43,698 bases of DNA from Chitinivibrionales bacterium (GTDB lineage Bacteria; Fibrobacterota; Chitinivibrionia; Chitinivibrionales; JANQEN01): the NCBI GenBank assembly GCA_028278335.1, contig JANQEN010000209.1:1-43698 (forward strand), read 5' to 3'. The position numbers were made by a program, and so were the translations under genes. The notes beneath the pieces were generated by a model. The model did not search any database. It saw only the letters and a list, made by a program, of their open reading frames with translations, and had not been told where the DNA came from. Positions 7,253 through 15,376 of this stretch are shown one piece after another; positions within the stretch are counted from its first letter, which is position 1; every line of letters begins with the position of its first letter.

Positions 7253-9565
7253 GTGCATACTAAAAACGAGAATTCCTTTGATGCAATTGTAATTGGTTCT
7301 GGGATAGGGGGATTAACAACCGCTGCTATCCTGAGTAAAATGAATAAAATGAGAGTCCTAGTATTAGAACAGCATTTCGAGATCGGTGGATTAACCCATA
7401 TATTCTCTCGTGGTCGGTATAAATGGGAGGTGGGAGTTCATTATCTGGGAATGATGAAAAAGGGCCGAATACAACGCGCTGTCATTGATTATATCACAGA
7501 TAAGTGTCTTAAATGGCTACCCATGCCCGATATTTTTGAACAATATATTTATAGCGATGCAACCTTTGGTGTGTCAAAAAATGAAAAGAAGTACAAGGCC
7601 GATTTGATTCGTGAATTTCCTACGTGTAAAAGAGCGATCTTGAAGTATTTCAAAGATCGCAATCGAGCAGCAAATTGGTATGTGCGACGCTTTCTTGCAG
7701 CCTCAGTGCCGCAACCCCTTTCTGCTTTATTTAGTACTATCAACTTTTTTACTAAAAGAATACCCCTCATGACCACAAAGGAGTACCTTGATGCGTATAT
7801 CCCCAATGAGCGGTTAGCCACGATGCTTGCCCATCGATGGGGAGATTATGGTGCGCCGCCGCAGGAGAGCTGTTTTGCGATGCATGCATTGGTTATGAAG
7901 CACTATTCTTTAGGAGGATTTTTTCCTGACGGTTCCTCCAGTCGAATTGCTTCGGCTATTGAGCAGGTTATTGAAAAAAGTGGTGGCACGGTACTGGTAA
8001 ATCGTCAAGTAACCGAAATTATTGTGAAGCATGGCCGTGCTGTTGGTGTGCGTGTTAAGGACAAGCGCTTTTTGGACGGAAGAGAGGAAAGTTACTTTGC
8101 TCCCATTGTTGTTTCCAATGCTGGTGCTGAAAACACTTATGGAAAGCTCGTCAAATCCTCACAGGCTGCACATTTAGCAAAGATGGTCACTACATTCAAA
8201 CCTGGCTCCAGTTCAGTCACAGTCTATTTAGGGCTTAAGGAATCACCAGAGAAATTGGGTGTTCGTGGTGAGAACATTTGGATAAATGAGCATAATAAAC
8301 ATCATGATGTGTCGCAGCAAACACAGGAATTGGTTGCTGGGAATCCTAAGGTATGCTATGTCTCCTTTCCTACAATGCGCGGAGGGAGACCAAAACACCA
8401 CATTGCTGTTCTTATTGCAATTGTTGATTATTCGGCTTTTGAGCAATGGGCGGATCAACCGTGGCGAGAAAAAGATGCCAAATATAATGCATTAAAGGAA
8501 CGTATCGCCACGTCAATGATTCAATTGACTGAGCGACATGTCCCTGGTTTCTCAGATATGATCGATTACTGCGAAGTGGCTACACCCTTGACAATGGAGT
8601 ACTTTACCAATCGCAGTCGTGGGCCTATGTATGGATTTCGACCCACTCCACAGTTTTATAGCGAGCAACGATTTAAGGTGAAAACACCTATAAAAGGTCT
8701 CTACTTGAGCGGAACCGATGTCTGTGCCCCCGGTGTTGGTGGCGCCATGATGGGGGGTGTTGCAACTGCAGCAGAAATGAATGGCTATTTTGGATTTGTA
8801 CGAGTGGTGGCAACTGCTCGGCTCTATTCGCGTTTTGGTGGCAAGAGGTTAATTTCTAGATTCAAAAAGTCTAAGGGGCAGGGGTATTCCCTTCACAGTG
8901 ATAAGATTCGCGCAGAATTGGTAGATAAAGTGAAGCTTACTGATACTATATACGAGTTTTCTTATAAATCTGATCGACAAACAGAATATTGTGCAGGACA
9001 GTATGCTCGTATTCAGTATAATGATACTGATTATGGCTCCTATTCTATTGTCACCGCAAAGAATAATATTCTCAAATTTATTATTGAGATGAAGTTTGGT
9101 GGCAAATACGCTGACTATTTTCATGCAATTGAGCCGGGAGATTATAGCACAATCCGTTTTCCTATGGGTGATTTTACCGTTCGGGAAAGTACCAATAGAA
9201 AGGTCTTTATCTCTACCGGTACCGGTATTGCACCACAGCTTGCTATGTTGGAATCCCTAGCTAAAAATGACAAAAGCAATGAGAAAGCGTCGATCTATTT
9301 TGGCTGTCGCTATGCTAAGGACAACTTCATAAATGAATACCTTCAAGAGTATGATAAATCCATGAATATTGAATCGACCATTTGCATTAGTCAGGAGAAT
9401 GTGCCCAATCATGTCCATGGGCGGGTTACAAAACCATTAAAGCAACTCAATGGCAATGTGAATGATCATGATTTTTATGTGTCGGGAAATCCTGATATGG
9501 TTCAGGATGTGGTTGATCTTTTACGCACCAAGGGTGCTACAAACGTCTACTCGGAAAATTATTAG
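7253..9565 (+). CDS. Fused CrtI/RetSat-type FAD oxidoreductase and ferredoxin-reductase-like protein
   Basis: 770 residues, GTG start with AGGAG eight bases upstream. Residues 9-510 form a phytoene-desaturase/retinol-saturase-type flavoprotein: dinucleotide fold AIVIGSGIGGLTTA, then EIGGLTHIF, and a C-terminal FAD motif GLYLSGTDVCAPGVGGA at about 482-498. After a linker (511-550), residues 551-770 form an FNR-like reductase with a GSYSI flavin motif (595-599), FISTGTGIAPQ (about 652-662) for NAD(P), GCRYAKD and a terminal YVSGNPDMV. There is no plant-type 2Fe-2S domain. Known RetSat/CrtD-type enzymes reduce or desaturate polyenes, and the fused reductase could feed electrons from NAD(P)H, favouring a saturase. 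It lies at the edge of the carotenoid island; the substrate is inferred. The fusion is unusual for the family. Confidence 0.85.
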   Translation: MHTKNENSFDAIVIGSGIGGLTTAAILSKMNKMRVLVLEQHFEIGGLTHIFSRGRYKWEVGVHYLGMMKKGRIQRAVIDYITDKCLKWLPMPDIFEQYIYSDATFGVSKNEKKYKADLIREFPTCKRAILKYFKDRNRAANWYVRRFLAASVPQPLSALFSTINFFTKRIPLMTTKEYLDAYIPNERLATMLAHRWGDYGAPPQESCFAMHALVMKHYSLGGFFPDGSSSRIASAIEQVIEKSGGTVLVNRQVTEIIVKHGRAVGVRVKDKRFLDGREESYFAPIVVSNAGAENTYGKLVKSSQAAHLAKMVTTFKPGSSSVTVYLGLKESPEKLGVRGENIWINEHNKHHDVSQQTQELVAGNPKVCYVSFPTMRGGRPKHHIAVLIAIVDYSAFEQWADQPWREKDAKYNALKERIATSMIQLTERHVPGFSDMIDYCEVATPLTMEYFTNRSRGPMYGFRPTPQFYSEQRFKVKTPIKGLYLSGTDVCAPGVGGAMMGGVATAAEMNGYFGFVRVVATARLYSRFGGKRLISRFKKSKGQGYSLHSDKIRAELVDKVKLTDTIYEFSYKSDRQTEYCAGQYARIQYNDTDYGSYSIVTAKNNILKFIIEMKFGGKYADYFHAIEPGDYSTIRFPMGDFTVRESTNRKVFISTGTGIAPQLAMLESLAKNDKSNEKASIYFGCRYAKDNFINEYLQEYDKSMNIESTICISQENVPNHVHGRVTKPLKQLNGNVNDHDFYVSGNPDMVQDVVDLLRTKGATNVYSENY

Positions 9566-9586
9566 CCTTTACAAAATTAATGGAAA

Positions 9587-10528
9587 CTACACATGGTTTC
9601 TCAGCATTAGCTCCTTGGGATGGGGGTGGAGATAGTGCTGTTGCTTTAAATATTCCACGTTGTATTTCCTAACGTAATGTTGAAGTAGGACAAGTGGTAC
9701 TACCAAAGGAACATATCCTGAATGGTAGTTTTCAATTACTTCAACTAATTCTCTTTTTTCATCTTTCGTAATAAGCTTCTTAAAGTATCCCATTATATGT
9801 TGGAGAACATTGGTATTCTTTTTCACGGTGGCAACTAACTTCATAGCCTCTAAAAACGTGATGATGTATATCGTTGAATTGCGATTGAGAGTCTGGCGTG
9901 TTGTGGAAGCCACAAGAGCCCCAAGCTCTTTTAGTGCTTTTGGATTGTGAGCCATAATCATTAGTTTGTGATCTGTATGAAATTGAATCAAGCTTTGGAT
10001 AGAAATCTTTTTTCCAGTGTATTGCTTCCATCGGGAGAAGCAGAAAACTCGCTCAATAAAATTCTCCCTAATTTTTGCATCGTGGAGCCGCCCTTCATCT
10101 TCTACCGGTAGTTCGGGAAATCGATCCATAAATGCTTTAGCAAACATACCGATGCCATTGTGAGAAGGTTGACCTCCCTTTGGTGAATAGAGCTTGACAC
10201 CGCGCATTCCTGAGCTTGGTGATTTTGATTTGAAAACAAAGCCACAAAGCTCCTCTGTTGCCAATTGCTCTAAGCGTTTTTTACTCCATGATTGCATTCG
10301 CTTAGTATGATCGATACCTGTTTTTATAGTTACCAAACGATACTCTTTTGCTGTACCAACAAGGCGCATGGCCTCCCGGGGAACTGATAGTCCGCATTCA
10401 ACCTCTGGACAAACAGGTATCCAGGAAATGAATTTTCCCAATTGTTCTGTTACATAACGATCGCGTGTATGTCCACCATTGTAGCGTACATTATTTCCAA
10501 GCAAACAGGAGCTAATTCCAAGCTTCAT
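9587..10528 (-). CDS. DUF523-DUF1722 protein (YbgA-like)
   Basis: 313 residues. The N-terminal DUF523 half shows GISSCLLGNNVRYNGGH and CPEVECGLSVPRE (about residues 3-150), with conserved Cys residues. The C-terminal DUF1722/YbgA half is at about 185-300 (FHTDHKLMIMAHNPKALKELG). In E. coli ybgA lies next to the photolyase gene phr, and such proteins are often linked to light or UV repair genes; the biochemical role is unknown to me. Here it starts 3 bp after the stop of uvsE and is the last gene of the aldH-crtN-uvsE unit. Its 3' end is 21 bp from the convergent fusion oxidoreductase. Confidence 0.9.
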   Translation of the reverse strand: MKLGISSCLLGNNVRYNGGHTRDRYVTEQLGKFISWIPVCPEVECGLSVPREAMRLVGTAKEYRLVTIKTGIDHTKRMQSWSKKRLEQLATEELCGFVFKSKSPSSGMRGVKLYSPKGGQPSHNGIGMFAKAFMDRFPELPVEDEGRLHDAKIRENFIERVFCFSRWKQYTGKKISIQSLIQFHTDHKLMIMAHNPKALKELGALVASTTRQTLNRNSTIYIITFLEAMKLVATVKKNTNVLQHIMGYFKKLITKDEKRELVEVIENYHSGYVPLVVPLVLLQHYVRKYNVEYLKQQHYLHPHPKELMLRNHV

Positions 10529-10531
10529 AGA

Positions 10532-11422
10532 TTAGTTAACCTTTCTTACTTTTTTTAATGCTCTCAGAGCCTTTAATGCGCTTTTTTCTTTATCCTTAAT
10601 TTCAAGCATTATATCAAAATCATAGGCCTTGGACTCATGAATAAATTGATTGAAATCCTTCATGTCAATAGATTGGGTGTGTTTCCCCTTAACTGCACCT
10701 TCTTGTTGACTGCTATAATGGACAATAGGTACCCCATCATAGCGACCCCAAGTTTTTTGAACCTTTTTGAGTGCCGCAGAAATAGTTTCACCACTATTAA
10801 GGCAACTGTGATGGAAAGTATCAAATACAATGGGGATTGAGGTGTTAGCGTGAATTGTTAGACAATCCTGTAAAGAATAGGATCGCTCATCATGTTCTAT
10901 GATTAATCGTTTTTTTACTACCTTTGGAAGGTTTTGATAGGTCGCAATGAAACGGTGCATAGCCTTCTCTTTTTCATTGTATACACCACCCACATGGATT
11001 TGGACCTTTGCACGTTTGGTAAGGTTCATACAGTCAAGTAGCTCGCAATGGTAAATCAGCTCATCAATGCTTTTTTTTACCACCTCCGATTTTGGTGAGT
11101 TAAGTACAACAAATTGATCAGGATGCATAGAGATACGCATACGCCCTGCTTTAATAATATTTCCCAGCTGTTTTAATTCTTTCTTAAAATGGTGCTGCCA
11201 ATCAAACTGACAAATCGGATGGGAAGCAAAGGGGATTATATCAGAGCTAATGCGAAAAAAGAGCAGCCCCTTTTGAATATTGTATTGAAGGATTTTTTGT
11301 AAGCACTCCAGATTGTGGGAGACTGATTGCATGAGTCGTTCTTCGCTATAGGAGGCTAAGCGGAAGGTTGAGTTGGCAGTACAGCCAATAGATCGATTAA
11401 TGCAGGGATAGCCGAGTCTCAT
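10532..11422 (-). CDS. uvsE: UV damage endonuclease UvsE (UVDE)
   Basis: 296 residues, a usual length for the family. It is a TIM-barrel endonuclease that nicks DNA 5' of cyclobutane dimers and 6-4 photoproducts to start repair. Visible family marks are the N-terminus MRLGYPCIN, SMHPDQFVVLNSP (about 118-130), QIHVGGVYNEKE (about 161-172), IIEHDERSY, IVFDTFHHSCLN and MLEIKDKEKSA. The His, Asp and Glu in these are the metal ligands known for the fold. It begins 8 bp after the stop of the CrtN-like desaturase and is followed after 3 bp by the DUF523/DUF1722 gene, so the three are very likely co-transcribed. This ties UV repair to pigment synthesis. Confidence 0.95.
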   Translation of the reverse strand: MRLGYPCINRSIGCTANSTFRLASYSEERLMQSVSHNLECLQKILQYNIQKGLLFFRISSDIIPFASHPICQFDWQHHFKKELKQLGNIIKAGRMRISMHPDQFVVLNSPKSEVVKKSIDELIYHCELLDCMNLTKRAKVQIHVGGVYNEKEKAMHRFIATYQNLPKVVKKRLIIEHDERSYSLQDCLTIHANTSIPIVFDTFHHSCLNSGETISAALKKVQKTWGRYDGVPIVHYSSQQEGAVKGKHTQSIDMKDFNQFIHESKAYDFDIMLEIKDKEKSALKALRALKKVRKVN

Positions 11423-11430
11423 GCAGTAGA

Positions 11431-12909
11431 TTAAATATCCTTCATGATTGCCTTTGCAGAGATTCTTCCTGATTCGTAAATTGTCGGTAATCCAGATCCG
11501 GGATGGGTGCCGCCACCAACGATATAGCAGTTGTCAACTTCCTCGAACTTATTGTGCGGCCTGAGATTGAGCATCTGTGTAAGATTGTGTCCTAGGTTAA
11601 AGGTCGACCCAAGGAATAGATTATGAGTGTCTTGCCAATCTGATGGTGTTATTACCTTTTCCACTGTGATATGTTCTTCAAGGTTCTTCATTGAGGAGCG
11701 CTCCTCTATTCGCTTGATCACCTTATCACGATAAACTTTTGTATCCTGATCACTCCAGGAAGCAGTACTTTTGTTGTTGGCAACCGGGACTAATACGTAC
11801 AGTGCAGAGTGCCCCTCTGGAGCCAATGTTTTATCGGTGATACTTGCGTTTCTTACATATATGGACATATCCTCGGAGGGAGAGTTGTAAGAAACAATGT
11901 CATTTATGTTAGCTTTATAGTCGTTGGCAAAAATGATCTGGTGGTGTGGTTCGTCAAATAGTTTATCTAATCCAAGATAGAGCATAAAGGTAGAGCAGGA
12001 GTACTTTTTATTCTCTAATTTCTGCGGAGTCCACTTAGTTATAACGCCTTCATCAAATAGTTTCTCCATGGCGTAACCAAAATCTGCATTGATAACAACA
12101 GCATCTGCCAATTCCTCTTGCCCATTATTCAAAACCACCCCTTTGGCACAGCCATTGTATACTACAATTTTTTGAACTTCAGTATTCAGTTTGATTGAGG
12201 CTCCCTTTTCTTGGCATACCTCTGCCATGGCATCTGAAATTCGACTCAGCCCTCCTTCTACATGGTCAATACCAAACCTATGTTCCACATAGGGGATCAT
12301 AGTAAAGAGGCCAGGACACTCCCAGGGCGACATGCCTAAATATTTTGCCTGAAAGGTGAAGGCTATCTTGAGTTGTTCATCTAAAAAGTAATCACCTAAA
12401 ACATCATAGAGTGATCGTCCCAAAGAAAGATGGGGGAGTGCTTTTAACAGAGTAAGCGAACAGAGTGAGCTAATTTTGTCATAGGGACGTTGCAAGCAGG
12501 GGTACATTTTGTCAAACCGAATCCGTTCTCTATTTAAAAAATCTACAAACCCTTTCTCTGATTTTCCGCTAAATGCTTGTATCTGTTCATGCATTTTATT
12601 GTGGTCAGAAGTTGGCCACAGCTCTTTATCGGGGAAAGCCAATTTATACATAGGATCAAGGGGAGTAACCTTACAATAGTCATCTAACTCCTTGCCCGCC
12701 ATTTTGAACATCTCCCGGAGAACAAAGGTCATCATTAAAAAGGTGGGGCCTGTATCAAAGGTGTATCCGTCAATAGTTATGGCAGCGTTTCTTCCACCTA
12801 CGCGATCCTCTTTTTCATATATAGTAACGTCATAGCCTTGATGGGCAAGCAACATGGCACAGGTTAGACCACCAGGTCCGGCTCCAATAATAATAACTTT
12901 TTTACTCAT
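11431..12909 (-). CDS. crtN: Carotenoid desaturase, CrtI/CrtN type
   Basis: 492 residues, full length for CrtI-type flavoproteins. The FAD-binding N-terminus is KVIIIGAGPGGLTCAMLLA, followed by EKEDRVGGRNA. The C-terminal motif GGGTHPGSGLPTIYESGR (about 468-485) is the classic phytoene/diapophytoene desaturase signature. The enzyme removes hydrogens from a C30 or C40 polyene in the inner membrane. I assign the CrtN role because a second family member (15377) sits with crtQ and crtO and has a different C-terminal motif. aldH lies 76 bp upstream on the same strand and uvsE 8 bp downstream. Whether it acts on C30 or C40 cannot be decided here. The symbol is a role assignment, not an orthology proof. 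Confidence 0.85.
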   Translation of the reverse strand: MSKKVIIIGAGPGGLTCAMLLAHQGYDVTIYEKEDRVGGRNAAITIDGYTFDTGPTFLMMTFVLREMFKMAGKELDDYCKVTPLDPMYKLAFPDKELWPTSDHNKMHEQIQAFSGKSEKGFVDFLNRERIRFDKMYPCLQRPYDKISSLCSLTLLKALPHLSLGRSLYDVLGDYFLDEQLKIAFTFQAKYLGMSPWECPGLFTMIPYVEHRFGIDHVEGGLSRISDAMAEVCQEKGASIKLNTEVQKIVVYNGCAKGVVLNNGQEELADAVVINADFGYAMEKLFDEGVITKWTPQKLENKKYSCSTFMLYLGLDKLFDEPHHQIIFANDYKANINDIVSYNSPSEDMSIYVRNASITDKTLAPEGHSALYVLVPVANNKSTASWSDQDTKVYRDKVIKRIEERSSMKNLEEHITVEKVITPSDWQDTHNLFLGSTFNLGHNLTQMLNLRPHNKFEEVDNCYIVGGGTHPGSGLPTIYESGRISAKAIMKDI

Positions 12910-12985
12910 AGATTTTCTGTTCCTGATCTGTATTTATTGAATGAGTATCAAAATAAAAAAAGTATGAAATGAATACCTATTTTTT

Positions 12986-14362
12986 TTACATTAGCCAAGA
13001 AAAGACTTTTTTAAGCATGTTTAAAGATACCCTGTAAGGAGGGTACATTGTATCAAGGCCAAATCGAGCTGATTTTTTCATAATACTTCGTTTAAAACTA
13101 AATGTTTCAAACCCAGCTTTTCCATGATATCGTCCAATTCCACTGGCCCCTACTCCACCAAAGGGAAGCGTATTGGAAATGATACTATGTAAGGTGCCAT
13201 TAAAGCAGATTGTACCAGAGCGCGAATTATTCTTAATCGTGGTTTGTGTGTCTTTGCTTTCAGAAAAACAATAGAGTGCCAAAGGCTCGGGCATATTCTT
13301 TAAAAGATTGAGTACATCCAAGAGCTGTGTAAAGGGAAGTATTGGCAGCAGGGGACCAAAGATCTCCTCTTTCATAAGGGGACTACTCATGTCTGGATTG
13401 GTTATTAATGTTGGTCCCATATAGAGTTCTGTTTCATTATAGTCTCCTCCACAGGCGATTGTTCCATAGTCAAGTAGTTGTGTCAGTCGTCGCCACTGCG
13501 TTTGATTAATGATTCTCGCAAAATCCTTACTTTTTCCCGGAAAGTCCCCGTAAAAGTCATGGATGGCTTGGATACACTCTTTAATAAAAGAATCCATCAC
13601 CGATTCATGGACTAAACAGAAATCAGGCGCAACACAGGTTTGACCAGCATTAAAGAGCTTACCCCACATAATTCGCTTTGACGCATTTTTAAGCGGAGTA
13701 TTTTTATCAACGATACAGGGGTTTTTGCCCCCCAGTTCTAAGGCGAAGGGAATGAGATTTGATGCTGCTGATTGAGCAATCGCTTTTCCAGCCTTTATGC
13801 CACCAGTAAAGAAAATATAATCAACCGATTGATCAATTATTGTATGAATTTCCTTTGGGCCGCCTTGTATTAGGGCAATGTACTCCTCTGCAAAGGTTTC
13901 TTTAATCAAATTTTCAAGGCATTTTGCTGTGTGTGGTGCCTGTTCTGAGGGCTTCAGAAGCACACAATTTCCTGCAGAAATTGCTGCTACCAACGGTGCA
14001 AAGAGCAAGCCCATAGGATAATTCCAGGTACCTATAATAAGAGCAACTCCATAGGGTTCATAATACCAATAGCTTTTGGCTGGAAGGTTTATTCGCTTTG
14101 TGACGACGCTATTATTTTTTGTCCATGTTTTAATTTTTCCTATATGATGATCTATCTCTGAGAGAACATAGCCTATTTCACTGGAGTAAATCTCTGTTAC
14201 TGGTTTGTAACAGTCTGATTGAATAGATTCTATAATTGAATTGTCCCATTTTATTATGGTCTTTTTTAAAGCATTCAACTGTTCAATACGATATGGGATT
14301 GACTTTGTGGCTCCCGATTGGAAATAAATCCTTTGTCGATCTATGGTATCTTTTATATTCAT
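12986..14362 (-). CDS. aldH: Aldehyde dehydrogenase, probably carotenoid-aldehyde oxidising
   Basis: 458 residues, the short ALDH class 3-like form. Catalytic Cys243 lies in NAGQTCVAPDF and general base Glu209 in ALELGGKNPCIVD. GTWNYPMGLLFAPLVAAISAGN and LLKPSEQAP mark the NAD fold, and PFGGVGASGIGRYHGK lies near the C-terminus. The C-terminal SWLM with basic residues may touch the membrane, as in fatty-aldehyde dehydrogenases. In staphyloxanthin synthesis AldH converts diaponeurosporenal to diaponeurosporenoic acid; the neighbouring crtN, crtP, crtQ and crtO genes suggest the same job. It is first in its operon, divergent from the TPR gene across 54 bp. A fatty-aldehyde role remains possible. 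Confidence 0.8.
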   Translation of the reverse strand: MNIKDTIDRQRIYFQSGATKSIPYRIEQLNALKKTIIKWDNSIIESIQSDCYKPVTEIYSSEIGYVLSEIDHHIGKIKTWTKNNSVVTKRINLPAKSYWYYEPYGVALIIGTWNYPMGLLFAPLVAAISAGNCVLLKPSEQAPHTAKCLENLIKETFAEEYIALIQGGPKEIHTIIDQSVDYIFFTGGIKAGKAIAQSAASNLIPFALELGGKNPCIVDKNTPLKNASKRIMWGKLFNAGQTCVAPDFCLVHESVMDSFIKECIQAIHDFYGDFPGKSKDFARIINQTQWRRLTQLLDYGTIACGGDYNETELYMGPTLITNPDMSSPLMKEEIFGPLLPILPFTQLLDVLNLLKNMPEPLALYCFSESKDTQTTIKNNSRSGTICFNGTLHSIISNTLPFGGVGASGIGRYHGKAGFETFSFKRSIMKKSARFGLDTMYPPYRVSLNMLKKVFSWLM

Positions 14363-14416
14363 GCTGAAAGAAATTGGATAAGTTGAATATATATAAAATT
14401 TGACATTTAGATTTTT

Positions 14417-15223
14417 ATGATTACAAAACCAAAAATATATACACTTTCAATAATACTGTTACTTCTCTTTTTAACAATTGGAAATGTTTTTGCCAATGAT
14501 AGTACTCTCATTGTTAAGGTTTCCGATGGAGTTGAACTATTTAATAGAGCCTATGATGCCTGGGATAAGGATCTCTTTTTAAAAACAGCTACTTACTTTA
14601 GTGATATTGAAGTGATTGCACAGAAGAGCACGATTACACTCTATTGGCAGGCAGTTTCTCACTTTTATTTAGTCTCCTATTTCCTTTTTGGTTATGAAAA
14701 AGATAAAGATAAAAGACAAGCAAAATATCATATCCAAAAGGCCATTGACCTTCTTCAAGTAGCCCAAAAAAGGGAGCCACAACATGCCGAAGTTATTGCC
14801 TTATTAGGCACTCTTTACGGTATGAGAATATATTTGGATCCGCTCACGTCGGTTGTATTGGGAAAAAAGGTTTTTGATAATATAAAAAAATCCCTAGCCA
14901 TCGATTCCACCAATCCTCGCATATACTATCTGGTGGGAATGAGCTACTATCACACACCGAGCTTGTTAGGTGGTGGATTTAAAACAAGTAAGGAGTACTT
15001 GTTAAAGGCTGAAGATTTATATAAAAATGAACAATTAATGACTTTAACACCGCTTAAGCCGCGATGGGGACGAAGTACCTGCCTTGGATTTCTTGGAAAT
15101 ATCTACAAAAAAAAGAAACGCTACAAAGAGGCAAAGCTCTATTATCAAAAGGCCCTCACTGTAAATCCCAAGGATAAAATGGCAATGATGGGTCTTGAAC
15201 AGTTAAAGAATAGGAATCCCTAG
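14417..15223 (+). CDS. Exported TPR protein of unknown function
   Basis: 268 residues. A signal peptide or anchor (IYTLSIILLLLFLTIGNVFA) is followed by helical repeats of TPR type: FNRAYDAWDKDLF at about 35-50, YHIQKAIDLLQVAQKREPQHAEVIALLGTLYG-like helices at about 103-140, a third pair near 155-180, and a clear canonical TPR at the end (GFLGNIYKKKKRYKEAKLYY QKALTVNPKD, about 221-252). It is divergent from aldH and points the same way as the crtP-crtQ-crtO-U32 operon, 153 bp ahead of it. It may be a periplasmic scaffold for the pigment pathway, but this rests on location only. Confidence 0.75.
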   Translation: MITKPKIYTLSIILLLLFLTIGNVFANDSTLIVKVSDGVELFNRAYDAWDKDLFLKTATYFSDIEVIAQKSTITLYWQAVSHFYLVSYFLFGYEKDKDKRQAKYHIQKAIDLLQVAQKREPQHAEVIALLGTLYGMRIYLDPLTSVVLGKKVFDNIKKSLAIDSTNPRIYYLVGMSYYHTPSLLGGGFKTSKEYLLKAEDLYKNEQLMTLTPLKPRWGRSTCLGFLGNIYKKKKRYKEAKLYYQKALTVNPKDKMAMMGLEQLKNRNP

Positions 15224-15376
15224 TCATCATTTTTTTTTCAGCGACATAAAGCGATCTTATTGCCATTTTAAAATTCAATACAATAATAAATTCTAACAAT
15301 TACACACCTCTTGAAATATGTATATTTCTATCTCAAAATATTAATCTATGACATTTACTTAAAGATACAATCTATT

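Noticed and set aside
15311..15376. N-terminal 22-residue extension of the crtP-like protein from a TTG start
   Set aside because: The FAD fold begins right after the internal ATG at 15377, and homologues of this family start close to that point.
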